Position numbers and translations under genes: made by a program
Notes under the pieces: generated by a model
The model's database searches: none
What the model saw: the letters and a program-made list of their open reading frames with translations, nothing else
What the model was told of the DNA's origin: nothing
NCBI GenBank assembly: GCA_963748385.1
Contig: CAVVIQ010000013.1
Span: 124,001-188,000, forward strand
DNA: 64,000 nt
DNA from: Rhodoblastus sp963748385
GTDB taxonomy: Bacteria > Pseudomonadota > Alphaproteobacteria > Rhizobiales > Beijerinckiaceae
Reading direction: 5' to 3'
In this document: piece by piece, positions 55,529 through 64,000 of the stretch
How positions within the stretch are numbered: position 1 is the first letter of the stretch
Layout of the letters: every line of letters starts with the position of its first letter

Positions 55529-55669
55529 GTCAAGTACTTAACCGTGTTTCTTCAAATTCGTTCAAGGGGAGCGAGTCCAATTTAACGCAGCGGCATTACC
55601 TGGAAGGAGCGACGCACGATTTAAGCCGTTTGTCTTTTCCTGCGACCCCACGCGATCGGGTATTCCGAA

Positions 55670-57625
55670 ATGTTGATTTTGCCGAATATTCCCACGTTTT
55701 CAAAGCTGGCGCCCGCCTCCCGCCTTGAGCAGGAGATCGACAAGGCCCGGCTGGCGCAGCTCGAGGCGCATCTTCCGGTGCTTTATAGCGTTCTCGCCTT
55801 CAACGTCCTCACGATCTCGACCATGTTTTCGCGGGTCGCGCCGCCTGTCCTGACCTATGGCGCGCCATCGCTGCTCGCTTTGGCCGGGCTCATTCACGCT
55901 CTGTTCTGGATTTCCGCGCGCAGCAAGAAGATCGATCAGAAGCAGACGGGCGCGTTGCTCAAATCCGCCCATCGCTTCGCGATCGCATTCGCCCTGGGCT
56001 ACATGATCTGGACTTTGATCCTGTTTTCGTATGGCGACCAATGGCTTCGCATCCAGCTGGTCTTCATGGTGATCATCACCAACTTCGTGTTCGGCTTCAC
56101 CCTGGCGCATCTCCCCCGGGTGGCGCTGGGGCTCTCCGCGACCGGCGTGCCCATCTACCTGCTGCTTCTGCCGATCTTCGGCGCCGCCGACACCGATCTC
56201 ATGGCGATCAACCTCATGATGTTCGCCCTGTTCTTCGGCTATATCCTGATCGGGTCGGCGCGCGATCTGAACAAGCTGGTCGAAGCCCAGCTGCGCTCGG
56301 CCGACCTCGCTGGCGAGAACGGGCTGCTGGCGTACACCGACAGCCTGACCGGATTGCCGAACCGGCGCGAATTTTTCGAGCGGCTCGAACGCGTTATCGC
56401 GGCGGAGGCGGACGGGGGCCTGGTCGTCGGGGTCATCGATCTGGACGGCTTCAAGCCGATCAACGACCTTTACGGCCACGCCATCGGCGACCGCGTGCTC
56501 AGGGAATGCGCCGCGCGGCTCGAGCTTTTCGTTGGCGAGGGGACGACCATCGCGCGTCTTGGCGGCGATGAATTCGCGTTGTTCCTGCGCGGCGCGCCGA
56601 GCGATTTCGACATACTCCAGCTGGGCGCCGAGATCTGCGCCGCTCTCAAGGCGCCGATGAAGCTGGCCGAGTTTCAGGCCGGCCTTTCGGCGTCGATCGG
56701 CTTCGCGCGGTATCCGAAGGACGCCATGGACGCGCACCGGCTCTACGAGCGCGCCGACTATGCGTTGTATTTCGGCAAGCAGAACCGGCGCGGCGAAGCG
56801 ATCCTGTTTGCGCCCGACCACGAAAGCAAAATGCTGCTCAACGCGCGAATCCAGCAGGCCTTGCGCAACGCCGAGATGGACAAGGAAATCTCGGTCGAAT
56901 TCCAGCCGCAGCTGAACGTCCGGTCCGGACGAATTGTCGGTTTCGAGGCGCTGGCGCGCTGGACGAACCCCGAGCTTGGCGCAGTCCCGCCGGAGCATTT
57001 CATCCCGATCGCCGAAAGCTCCGAGACCATCCATCGTCTGACCCGCGCCGTCTTGCGCAAGGCGCTCGCCGCGGCCCGGGACTGGCCGGAGGACATCGGC
57101 CTGAGCTGCAATCTTTCGCCGCGCGATCTCGTTTCCGTCAGGGCCCTGAACCAGTTCATCGCCTTGATCGAGAGCAGCGGATTCGATCCCGGCCGGCTGG
57201 AGATCGAAGTCACCGAAAACACGCTCGTGGCCGATTTCGATCACACCGCGCGCGCGATCGAGCAGCTCAAGGCCTTCGGCGTGAAGATTTCGCTCGACGA
57301 TTTCGGCGCCGGCTATTCCAGCCTCGCCTATATTCATCGCCTTCCGGTAGACAGGATCAAGATCGCCCGCAGCTTCGTCCACGAAATGCGCGCCAGTTCC
57401 GCTGCGCGCGACATCGTCAGGTCGGTGATCGGCCTGTGCGGCGATCTGGGGCTGAGTTGCGCGACCGTGGGCGTCGAAACCGCGGAGCAGCTCGATCTTC
57501 TGCGCGAATATGGCTGCGAGGTCGCGCAGGGTTTTTACTTCGGCGGCCCGGTCGGCGCGGACGGGGTCGCGGCTCTCGTCGCCGCCAACCGGAAGGAGAC
57601 GGGCCGCCCGGCTTTGCGCGCCTGA
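55670..57625 (+). CDS. GGDEF-EAL cyclic-di-GMP protein with N-terminal membrane domain
   Basis: A 651-residue protein. Five or six membrane helices lie in residues ~35-190 (for example YSVLAFNVLTISTMF, VFMVIITNFVFGFTL, MAINLMMFALFFGYILIG). GGDEF follows (TDSLTGLPNRREFFERL, LGGDEFALFLRG), then EAL (GFEALARWTNPELG, LEIEVTENTLVADFDH, DDFGAGYSSLAYIHRLPVD). Both signature motifs are intact. The membrane region resembles MASE-type sensors, but no specific family was matched. ATG at 55670. Confidence 0.92.
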   Translation: MLILPNIPTFSKLAPASRLEQEIDKARLAQLEAHLPVLYSVLAFNVLTISTMFSRVAPPVLTYGAPSLLALAGLIHALFWISARSKKIDQKQTGALLKSAHRFAIAFALGYMIWTLILFSYGDQWLRIQLVFMVIITNFVFGFTLAHLPRVALGLSATGVPIYLLLLPIFGAADTDLMAINLMMFALFFGYILIGSARDLNKLVEAQLRSADLAGENGLLAYTDSLTGLPNRREFFERLERVIAAEADGGLVVGVIDLDGFKPINDLYGHAIGDRVLRECAARLELFVGEGTTIARLGGDEFALFLRGAPSDFDILQLGAEICAALKAPMKLAEFQAGLSASIGFARYPKDAMDAHRLYERADYALYFGKQNRRGEAILFAPDHESKMLLNARIQQALRNAEMDKEISVEFQPQLNVRSGRIVGFEALARWTNPELGAVPPEHFIPIAESSETIHRLTRAVLRKALAAARDWPEDIGLSCNLSPRDLVSVRALNQFIALIESSGFDPGRLEIEVTENTLVADFDHTARAIEQLKAFGVKISLDDFGAGYSSLAYIHRLPVDRIKIARSFVHEMRASSAARDIVRSVIGLCGDLGLSCATVGVETAEQLDLLREYGCEVAQGFYFGGPVGADGVAALVAANRKETGRPALRA

Positions 57626-57663
57626 GGGCGCGGAGTCCCTGGCCGGCGCCATTCGCCATCAAT

Positions 57664-57695
57664 GAAAAACGACCCCGGCCCCTCGAGGTCGGGGT
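57664..57695 (-). terminator. Intrinsic terminator for the small minus-strand gene
   Basis: ACCCCG (57672-57677) and CGGGGT (57690-57695) form a stem; reading on the minus strand it is followed by CGTTTTT. It lies about 35 bases past the stop of the 57731-57994 gene. Confidence 0.65.
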
Positions 57696-57730
57696 GGTCG
57701 ATTATTCCGGGTCCGCGCGCGGCAAGCGGA

Positions 57731-57994
57731 TCAGATGGCGAAGACCTCCGCCGTCAGGCCGCAGCCTTCCAGGAATTTGCGGATTTGCATCACATCGGCC
57801 TTGGACAGGCTGTGATGATTGCGGTGGAGCATGATCTTCTGGCCTTTGAGCGTCACCTCGACCCTGTTGCCGCCTTTCATGTCCAGATCCGCGCCGAGCG
57901 CGGCCAAGGCATGCTCGGCGTCCTTGAATTCGATATTGGTGCTGATCGGATGCGCGAAGAAAGCGTGGAGGATTTTGCGTTCGTGATGATGCAC
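57731..57994 (-). CDS. Small HicA-like or dsRBD-fold protein
   Basis: An 87-residue protein: HAFFAHPISTNIEFKDAEHA, LAALGADLDMKGGNRVEV, TLKGQKIMLHRNHHSLSKAD and VMQIRKFLEGCGL. The order alpha-beta-beta-beta-alpha and the RNHHSLSKADVMQIRKFL ending resemble HicA-type mRNA interferases, but no HicB antitoxin is adjacent and the N-terminus differs. So the HicA call is tentative. It lies downstream of the NarL-type regulator on the same strand, with a gap of about 190 bases. Confidence 0.55.
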   Translation of the reverse strand: MHHHERKILHAFFAHPISTNIEFKDAEHALAALGADLDMKGGNRVEVTLKGQKIMLHRNHHSLSKADVMQIRKFLEGCGLTAEVFAI

Positions 57995-58186
57995 GTGAGC
58001 CTCAAGTGGATGTTATCGTGGTAGCATTTTCAACGATAGTTCGAGCGGCGAAAACGTCCATGACTCATGTCAATACTCGGGCGCGCTGCGCCGGAGTCTT
58101 GACCAATAGTCTCAGCTCTCGACGTGAAGCGCTCCGCGCGCCGGGCGAGTTTTTTGCTTGCGGGCCGCGTCGCGAAGCGCCGCGCG

Positions 58187-58852
58187 TCAATCCATTCGCC
58201 GGTTCAACGCCTTGACGGCGAGTTCGGTTCGGCTGCGGGCGTTGAGCTTTTCGAGAATACGGCTGACGTAATTCTTCACCGTGCCTTCGGCGAGCCGGAG
58301 CTCGGCGGCGATGTCCCGGTTGCCCTTGCCCGCGACGATGAGCTGGAGAATGTCGCTTTCGCGGTCGGTCAGCGGCTCCTCCAGGGCGCCCGTTTCGCCG
58401 AGGCGGGGCGCGCGGCGGACGCGGCGGAATTCGTCGAGCAATTTGCGCGCGACATTGGGCGCGAGGCGCGACTGGCCACGCGAAACCGCGCGGATCGTGT
58501 CGAGAATCTCGCTCTCCTCGGCGTCCTTGAGCAGATAGGCCTGGGCGCCGGCGCAGATCGAATCGAAAATCAGATCGTCGGTGTCGTAAGTGGTGAGGAT
58601 GACCACCTGCGCGTCGGGGCAATCGCGCAGGATCTGACGGGTCGCGGCTATGCCGTTGAGGCGCGGCATCTGAATGTCGAGCAGGACGACATCGGGCAGG
58701 AAACGCCGCGCCGCCTGCACGGCCTCGACGCCGTCCGCCGCCTGCGCGACGATTTCGAAATCGGGCTCGAGCGCCAGCATCGACGCGAAGGCGCGCCGGA
58801 TCAGCGGCTGATCTTCGGCGATCAGGATGCGTATGGATTTCTCTGGCGGCAA
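58187..58852 (-). CDS. NarL/FixJ-type response regulator
   Basis: A 221-residue two-domain regulator. The receiver domain has ILIAEDQPLIRRAF (acidic pocket), the phospho-acceptor Asp in DVVLLDIQMPRLNG and Lys in AYLLKDAEESEI. The LuxR-type helix-turn-helix is LTDRESDILQLIVAGKGNRD and IAAELRLAEGTVKNYVSRIL. A TTG start at 58852 is preferred: GGAGG lies seven bases upstream and it puts the receiver at the N-terminus; the open frame upstream is not conserved. No cognate histidine kinase is adjacent. Confidence 0.9.
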   Translation of the reverse strand: MPPEKSIRILIAEDQPLIRRAFASMLALEPDFEIVAQAADGVEAVQAARRFLPDVVLLDIQMPRLNGIAATRQILRDCPDAQVVILTTYDTDDLIFDSICAGAQAYLLKDAEESEILDTIRAVSRGQSRLAPNVARKLLDEFRRVRRAPRLGETGALEEPLTDRESDILQLIVAGKGNRDIAAELRLAEGTVKNYVSRILEKLNARSRTELAVKALNRRMD

Positions 58853-59452
58853 GGCTTTTCCTCCGCCGCGGCGAGCCGCGACGCTCGATCGTTCAATTCC
58901 ATCGGTCGAAACTGGCTTCGGGCAAAAAATCGGCCGCTCGTTTCGACGGCATGGCGGGAATTCCAAAAAAAAGTTTTGGCGGGAGCCGCCGCGACGCGGA
59001 CAATCTCCGGCGAAAGACTTCAAATCGGGCGGCCGGAGAGCAGGACAGGCTGCGAGACGGACGGTTCGTTCCGACGACACGGCCCGAAACACGCGAAGTC
59101 GCCCAAAAGCAGGAGCCAAAGCGTCAGCCAAACAATTCGAAGTTTTTCAGGCGAATTTTTACCTTTTTCTTCCGGAAATTGCAATTTCATTCAAAATCAA
59201 ACAGATACAAAAAGACAAGGATTTCTCTGCATCGATCCATGACGCAATGGCGGGCGCTGTTTCGCGCGTCGGGAAGCCGCATCGAGCCTAGCCCGCATTT
59301 CTCATACGGGGCCGCCCTGCGCCAGCTGAAGACGCCGACAGTGTGCATCGAACGGCTTGGCCGATGTCCCAGAAAAAATCTTTCCCTCGCCGCGGGCTTT
59401 CATTAGGTTCCCGCGCAACGCCGAAAAGCCCGAGCCAGAGAGTCCCCGTTTC
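58853..59452. other. 600-bp divergent intergenic region
   Basis: No gene is supported on either strand. The region has AT-rich blocks (for example 59148-59230), a perfect 14-bp palindrome at 59175-59188 and the expected promoters for metG (+) and the response-regulator gene (-). It is unusually long for this otherwise compact segment. No RNA family was recognised in it. Confidence 0.5.
59175..59188. promoter_or_regulatory. Perfect palindrome GAAATTGCAATTTC
   Basis: A 14-bp perfect palindrome without spacer sits in the AT-rich part of the gap between the response regulator and metG, about 265 bases before metG. It has the look of a dimeric-regulator site. No matching copy was found elsewhere in the window. 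Confidence 0.4.
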
Positions 59453-61010
59453 ATGTCCGAACGCGCCACGTTTTATATCACCACCGCCATTCCCTACGCC
59501 AATGGCGCGCCCCATATCGGCCATGCCTACGAACGCATCGCGACCGACGCCTTCGCGCGCTTCCGCCGGCTCGACGGGCGCGACGTGCTGTTCGTCACCG
59601 GCATGGACGAGCATGGCCTGAAAATGCAGCAGACGGCGGCGCGCGAGGGGCTCAGCCCGCAGGCGCTCGCCGACCGCACGGCGGCGCAGTTCCAGGCCAT
59701 GGGCGAGAAGCTCAATGCGGTCGCCGACGATGTGGTGCGCACCACGCAGGCGCGCCACAAGGCCTGTGTGCAGGAAATCTGGCGCCGCATGGCCGCCAAG
59801 GGCGATATTTATCTGTCGAAATACGCCGGCTGGTATTCGGTGCGCGACGAGGCCTATTACGACGAAGGCGAACTGACCGAAAACGCGGAAGGGAAGAAAT
59901 TCGCGCCGACCGGGACGCCGGTCGAATGGGTCGAGGAGGAGAGTTATTTCTTCCGTCTCTCGGCCTATGCCGAAAAGCTTCTGGCCCATTACGAGGCCAA
60001 CCCCGATTTCATCACCCCGGAAAAATACCGCAACGAGATCGTGGCTTTCGTGAAGCGCGGCCTGAACGATCTGTCCATCAGCCGCACCACTTTCGACTGG
60101 GGCGTTCCCGCGCCCGGCGACGAGCGCCATGTGATGTATGTCTGGGTGGACGCGCTTACCAATTATCTGACCGCCACCGGCTGGTTCGAGGGCGGCCCGC
60201 GCGCAAAATTCTGGCCCGCCGACGCTCATGTCATCGGCAAGGACATCACCCGTTTCCACGCCATTTTCTGGCCGGCCTTCCTGATGTCGGCCGATGTGCC
60301 GCTGCCGAAGCAGATCGTCGTCCACGGCTTTTTGTTCAATCGCGGCGAGAAAATGTCGAAGTCGGTCGGCAATGTCATCGATCCGATCGCGCTCGCCGAC
60401 CATTACGGCGTGGACGCCCTGCGCTATTTCTTCCTGCGCGAAGTGCCCTTCGGCCAGGACGGCAATTATTCCCATGAGGCGATCGTCCAGCGCATCAACG
60501 CCGATCTCGCCAACGATCTCGGCAATCTGGCGCAACGCTCGTTGTCGATGATCGCCAAGAATTGCGGGGCGAAGGTCCCGGAGCAAGGCGAGGTCCAGGC
60601 GGCGGACGCCGAAATGCTGGCGAAAGCCTATGGCGCGGTCGAAGCGTCGCGCGCCGCAATGGCGGCCTTCGCGCCGCATCAGGCTTTGGCGGAAATCTGG
60701 GCGGTGGTCGCCGACGCCAATCGCTATTTCGCCGCCCAGGAGCCGTGGAAGCTCGGCAAAACCGATCCGGCGCGGCGCGACGCCGTGCTGTTCACGACCA
60801 TCGAAATCCTGCGCGTGGTCGGCATATTGTGCCAGCCGTTCATTCCGGCGGCGGCGGGAAAATTGCTGGATCTGCTCTCTGTTCGCGCGGACGAACGCGC
60901 CTATGTCTATCGCGAGGCCGGAACATCGGCTGTTCGCCGGCGCCGATCTGCCGGCGCCGGCGCCGATCTTTCCGCGCTATGTCGAGCCCGAGGCGGCGAA
61001 AACATGCTGA
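59453..61010 (+). CDS. metG: Methionyl-tRNA synthetase (frameshift near the 3' end)
   Basis: This class I synthetase charges tRNA-Met. The HIGH motif is in YANGAPHIGHAYERIATDAF, KMSKS is in FNRGEKMSKSVGNVIDPIA, and the stem-contact and anticodon-binding domains follow (WKLGKTDPARRDAVLFTTIE). ATG at 59453 (MSERATFYITTAI). In the given sequence the frame runs through into tatD; a one-base shift between about 60885 and 60925 gives the normal ending LFAGADLPAPAPIFPRYVEP and a stop at 61010 that overlaps the tatD ATG. It is about 518 residues. The apparent MetG-TatD fusion is therefore an artefact. Confidence 0.94.
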
Positions 61011-61789
61011 TCGACACCCATTGCCATCTCGATTTCCCGGAACTCGCCAAGGACCGCGCCGGGGTGCTGGCGCGCGCGAAATCCGCCGGGGTCGGTCGGA
61101 TGATCACCATCTGCACCGAAATCGAGAAATTTCCGGCCATCCGCGAGATCGCCGAAGGCGACGAATCCGTGTTCTGCTCGGTCGGGACTCATCCCAATCA
61201 TGCCCTGGACGAGCGCGAATTCTCGGCCGGCGAAATCGCGGAGCTGGCGGGCCATGAAAAATGCGTGGCGATCGGGGAGGCGGGGCTCGATTATTATTAC
61301 GACCGCGCCCCGCGCGACTTCGCCCAGCGGGTGTTCCGCGCCCATATAGCGGCGGCGCGGGAGACCGGCCTGCCTCTGGTGATCCACACCCGCGACGCCG
61401 ACGCCGACATGGCGGCGATCCTGGCGCAAGAAATGGCCAAAGGAAAATTCAAGGCGCTGCTCCATTGCTTTTCGTCGAGCCGCGCCCTGGCCGAAAAAGG
61501 CGTGGAGCTGGGGCTTTACGTGTCCTTTTCCGGCATCGTCACCTTCAAGAAATCGCACGAATTGCGCGAGATCGCGAAAGACCTGCCGCTCGATCGGCTT
61601 CTCGTCGAGACCGACGCGCCCTTCCTCGCCCCGACGCCTTATCGCGGCAAGACCAACGAGCCGGCTTATGTCGCGCACACGGCCAAGGTTCTGGCCGAGG
61701 TCAAGGCCGTCGCCATCGAGGAGCTGGCCGACATCACGACCGAAAACGCCATGAGATTGTTCTCGAAAATGCCGCCGCTCGCCGCATGA
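61004..61789 (+). CDS. TatD-family metal-dependent hydrolase/DNase
   Basis: A 261-residue TIM-barrel deoxyribonuclease-like hydrolase. Metal ligands are seen in LIDTHCHLDFPEL, GEAGLDYYYDRAP, LVIHTRDADADM, ALLHCFSSSRALAEKG and LVETDAPFLAPTPYRGKTN. The ATG at 61004 overlaps the restored metG stop (ACATGCTGA). The stop overlaps the next start (ATGA). The metG-tatD-MBL hydrolase order is a common alphaproteobacterial operon. The in vivo role may be DNA or D-aminoacyl-tRNA related. Confidence 0.93.
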   Translation: MLIDTHCHLDFPELAKDRAGVLARAKSAGVGRMITICTEIEKFPAIREIAEGDESVFCSVGTHPNHALDEREFSAGEIAELAGHEKCVAIGEAGLDYYYDRAPRDFAQRVFRAHIAAARETGLPLVIHTRDADADMAAILAQEMAKGKFKALLHCFSSSRALAEKGVELGLYVSFSGIVTFKKSHELREIAKDLPLDRLLVETDAPFLAPTPYRGKTNEPAYVAHTAKVLAEVKAVAIEELADITTENAMRLFSKMPPLAA

Positions 61790-62592
61790 CGCTCGACATC
61801 ACCATATTGGGCTGCGGCTCTTCGGCGGGGGTTCCGCGCGTGGCGCAGGGCTGGGGCCATTGCGACCCCAATAATCCGAAAAACCGCCGTCGCCGCTGCG
61901 CGCTTCTGGTCGAGAAGCGCGCCGCCCAGGGATCTTTGCACGAGCCGACGCGGCTGCTGGTGGACGCCGGCGCCGATCTGCGCGAGCAATTGATCGCGAC
62001 CAATGTCCACCGGGTCGAAGCGCTGCTGCTGACCCACGCCCATGCCGACCATATTCACGGCCTCGACGATCTGCGGCCCCTGACCATGGCGATGCATCGC
62101 AGGATCGACATTTACCTCGATCCGCCGACCTGGGGCGCGGTCGGAAAACGCTTCGATTACCTGTTCGAGACGCCGCCGGGCAGCAATTATCCGCCGCTGC
62201 TGATCCCCCATGTTTTCGACTATGGCTGGAAATTCTCGCATGGCGGCCCGGCGGGGGAGATCGAGGTCCAGACGTTTCGGCTCAACCATGGCGACATCGA
62301 CGCCACCGGCTTTCGCTTCGGGGCCTGCGCCTACACGCCCGACGTCAAAGTTGTCCCGCCCGAGAGCATGGAGTTTCTGGAGAATCTCGATCTGTGGATC
62401 GTCGACGCCTTGCGCCACAAGCCTCACCCGAGCCATCTCTCGGTGAGCGAAACCCTGGAGCTGATCGCGCGTTTCAAACCGAAACGCGCGGTGCTGACCA
62501 ATCTCCACACCGATCTCGATTATGAGGTCTTGCGCAAAAACCTGCCGGAACATGTCGAGCCGGCCTATGATTTCATGCGGCTGAGCGTGTAG
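61786..62592 (+). CDS. MBL-fold metallo-hydrolase (PhnP-like)
   Basis: A 268-residue metallo-beta-lactamase-fold protein. The N-terminal ITILGCGSSAGVPR, metal motif LLTHAHADHIHGLDDL (HxHxDH), RLNHGDIDATGF and SHLSVSETLELIARFKPKRA with NLHTDLDYEVL fit the PhnP / cyclic phosphodiesterase group widespread next to tatD. ATG at 61786 overlaps the tatD stop. The substrate is probably a cyclic or phosphodiester compound; not phosphonate-specific, as there is no phn cluster. Confidence 0.92.
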   Translation: MTLDITILGCGSSAGVPRVAQGWGHCDPNNPKNRRRRCALLVEKRAAQGSLHEPTRLLVDAGADLREQLIATNVHRVEALLLTHAHADHIHGLDDLRPLTMAMHRRIDIYLDPPTWGAVGKRFDYLFETPPGSNYPPLLIPHVFDYGWKFSHGGPAGEIEVQTFRLNHGDIDATGFRFGACAYTPDVKVVPPESMEFLENLDLWIVDALRHKPHPSHLSVSETLELIARFKPKRAVLTNLHTDLDYEVLRKNLPEHVEPAYDFMRLSV

Positions 62593-62595
62593 AAC

Positions 62596-63429
62596 TTGAG
62601 CGGGAACGATCAGAATTACATGATTTGCGGCGAGGCCTTGCATGAGGCCGACCGCGACCGCTGGCTGGCGTGCCTGTTCGCGCCGGACGCGGCGCGGCCG
62701 CATCTTTTCGCGCTCTACGCCTTCAACGCCGAGGTCGCGCGCATCAGCGACCACGTCTCCCAGCCAATTCTGGGCGACATGCGGCTGCAATGGTGGATCG
62801 ACGTTATCAACGGCGAGCGGGGCGGCGAGGCCGCAGCCAATCCGACCGCCGCCGCTCTGCTGGCGACGGTGGAAAAATTCGACCTGCCGCGCGAAAAACT
62901 GCTCGATCTCCTGGAGGCGCGGCGTTTCGATTTCTATGACGACCCCGCGCCCGATCAGGCTTTCCTGGACAAATATTGCGAAGATGCGTGCTCGGTTCTT
63001 TTCACGCTCGCCGATCGCATTCTGGGCGGGGAGGGGGCGCAGGACGCCTCGGCGCCAGGTGGACGCGCTTACGCCCTGACCGGCCTGCTGCGCGCCTTGC
63101 CCTGGCATGTCGCGCGCCGAAAATGTTTCGCGCCGCTCGATCTTCTGGCGCGACACGGGCTGCGGCCGGTCGATCTCTTCGCGCGCGAAAAAGCCGGCGA
63201 AGTCAAAAAAGCGCTGGCCGAATTGCGCGCCTTGGCGCGCCAGAACCTCGCCGAGGCGAAACAGGCCGTCGTCGCCCTGCCGAAGCCGGAGCGCGAGGCC
63301 TTCCGACTGCTGGCGCTGCCGGAATTTTACCTGGGCGAAATGGAGCGCCGGGACGGCGATCCCTATGGGGAGCCCGTCGAGGTCGCGCCCTGGCGCCGCC
63401 AATGGGCGCTGTGGCGGAACAGAGTTTAG
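62596..63429 (+). CDS. Squalene/phytoene synthase family protein
   Basis: A 277-residue isoprenyl-synthase-fold protein, TTG start at 62596 three bases after the previous stop. It shows RDRWLACLFAPDAARPHLFA, LYAFNAEVARISDHVSQP and GDMRLQWWIDVI, then GRAYALTGLLRALPWHVARR. The first Asp-rich motif is degenerate compared with true phytoene synthases. That matches the NDUFAF6-like branch common in alphaproteobacteria, so a role in complex I assembly is as likely as a synthase role. The operon is shared with tatD and the MBL hydrolase. Confidence 0.85.
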   Translation: MSGNDQNYMICGEALHEADRDRWLACLFAPDAARPHLFALYAFNAEVARISDHVSQPILGDMRLQWWIDVINGERGGEAAANPTAAALLATVEKFDLPREKLLDLLEARRFDFYDDPAPDQAFLDKYCEDACSVLFTLADRILGGEGAQDASAPGGRAYALTGLLRALPWHVARRKCFAPLDLLARHGLRPVDLFAREKAGEVKKALAELRALARQNLAEAKQAVVALPKPEREAFRLLALPEFYLGEMERRDGDPYGEPVEVAPWRRQWALWRNRV

Positions 63430-63495
63430 TGGCTCGGATCTGACGTTTGCTTTCCGAGCCGGTTTCACTCCGATGGGCGTATCTGCGCCCCTTTC

Positions 63496-64000
63496 TCAGC
63501 CTCGAGCCTCGGTCGGGGCTGTCACCCAGGCGGGCAGGCGGTCGAACCAGGGCTGCGCCTCCTCCAGCTGTCTGGCCAGCCGAAGCAATATGTCCTCCGC
63601 GCCGAAACGGCCGACGAACTGTACGCCCAGCGGCAGGTTGTCGGCGGTCCAATGCAGCGGAACGCTCATCGCCGGCGCGCCAGTCATATTGGCGAGCTGG
63701 GTGAATGGAACGAAACGAAGATTTTGCCGCGCGATCTCGTCGACGGTCCCATGCAGCAGTCCCGTGCGCGCCAAAAACTTGAGCAAGCCGGTGCGCTCCA
63801 GGAGGTCGAGCGCCTTTTCCTGCGCCGGCGGCGGGTCGCCCTCGCCATGCCGAATCGCCGGGAAGGCGACAGTCGGAGTCATGAAGAGGTCATAGCGCGC
63901 ATGGAATTTCGCCAGCGCGCGGGCGTAGTCGTTCCATCGCCAAAGACTGCGCGCGAGCACTGGAGCCGGCGTCGCGCTTCCGAGCGCGCCAAGCACACGG
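63496..64000 (-). CDS. Amidase, C-terminal part (runs off the window)
   Basis: The C-terminal ~165 residues of an amidase-signature enzyme: YDLFMTPTVAFPAIRHG, RFVPFTQLANMTGAPAMSVP, LPLGVQFVGRFGAEDILLR and LARQLEEAQPW. The Ser-Ser-Lys catalytic part lies beyond the window edge. The C-terminus resembles indole-acetamide / 6-aminohexanoate-cyclic-dimer hydrolases rather than GatA. It is convergent with the squalene/phytoene-synthase-like gene. Confidence 0.88.
   Translation of the reverse strand, partial: RVLGALGSATPAPVLARSLWRWNDYARALAKFHARYDLFMTPTVAFPAIRHGEGDPPPAQEKALDLLERTGLLKFLARTGLLHGTVDEIARQNLRFVPFTQLANMTGAPAMSVPLHWTADNLPLGVQFVGRFGAEDILLRLARQLEEAQPWFDRLPAWVTAPTEARG

Noticed and set aside
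59357..61789. An apparent MetG-TatD fusion protein of about 810 residues
   Set aside because: The last part of MetG is present in the next frame with a natural stop overlapping the tatD ATG, so the fusion results from a one-base frameshift.

Overview
The window reads as a chromosomal segment of a GC-rich alphaproteobacterium, most likely a member of the Hyphomicrobiales (Rhizobiales) near the Beijerinckiaceae or Methylocystaceae. The reasons are a form I RuBisCO operon with CbbQ/CbbO and a divergent CbbR, a class I PHA synthase, the gene order fabD-fabG-acpP-fabF-mltG-yicC-gmk, a type 2 ArgC, a propionyl-CoA carboxylase beta subunit, and a palindrome resembling a repeat that is common in Rhizobiales. 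Placement below order is inference. No insertion sequence, integrase, CRISPR array or rRNA was seen.

Layout. 0.1-2.4 kb (+): nrdR-ribD-ribE. 2.4-5.3 kb (+): an acetolactate-synthase-like ThDP enzyme and a ketopantoate-reductase-like protein, behind a nested inverted repeat. 5.4-6.9 kb (-): a cardiolipin synthase / phospholipase D gene. 7.1-12.3 kb (-): cbbL-cbbS-cbbQ-cbbO, with cbbR divergent at 12.4 kb. 13.4-20.8 kb: housekeeping genes (quinone-oxidoreductase-like protein, DsbA-like protein, RMD1/YagE protein, lipid-type ABC exporter, thioesterase, rplM-rpsI, argC). 20.9-26.4 kb: a Gly/Tyr-rich secreted protein, phaC, an AlaC-like aminotransferase, a lipoprotein and an AhpD-like protein. 26.7-33.6 kb: a chemoreceptor, a poly-C tract, hisI, folE, a badly frameshifted aminopeptidase P, a badly frameshifted transglutaminase-like gene, and prmA. 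33.7 kb: tRNA-Tyr, followed by an AT-richer accessory patch. 35-39 kb: TetR-EmrA-EmrB efflux and an ABC ATPase stump. 39-45 kb: a DsrC/TusE-like protein, a porin, a LysR regulator and a GGDEF-EAL protein. 45-52.3 kb: fatty-acid synthesis through gmk. 52.3-53.4 kb: a DpnI-family restriction gene plus a small zinc-ribbon gene. 53.4-64 kb: a DUF2442 protein, pccB, a second GGDEF-EAL protein, a NarL-type regulator, metG-tatD-MBL hydrolase, a squalene/phytoene-synthase-like protein and a partial amidase.

How the genes fit together. CO2 fixation (cbbLS), RuBisCO reactivation (cbbQO) and control (cbbR) form one module. phaC and pccB fit carbon storage and propionyl-CoA handling. The fab cluster supplies acyl-ACP. 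The DpnI homologue would cut incoming Dam-methylated DNA in a host that is expected to lack GATC-adenine methylation.

Quality warning. At least a dozen conserved genes carry single-base frameshifts without other decay: the ThDP enzyme, cls, cbbO, phaC, the Gly/Tyr-rich gene, the chemoreceptor, folE, pepP, the transglutaminase, emrA, fabF and metG. A 42-base pure C run sits at 28.6 kb. Together these look like sequencing or assembly error, so broken genes here should not be taken as true pseudogenes without read-level checking. The clearest biology worth following is the DpnI islet and the ThDP-enzyme/ketopantoate-reductase-like pair.
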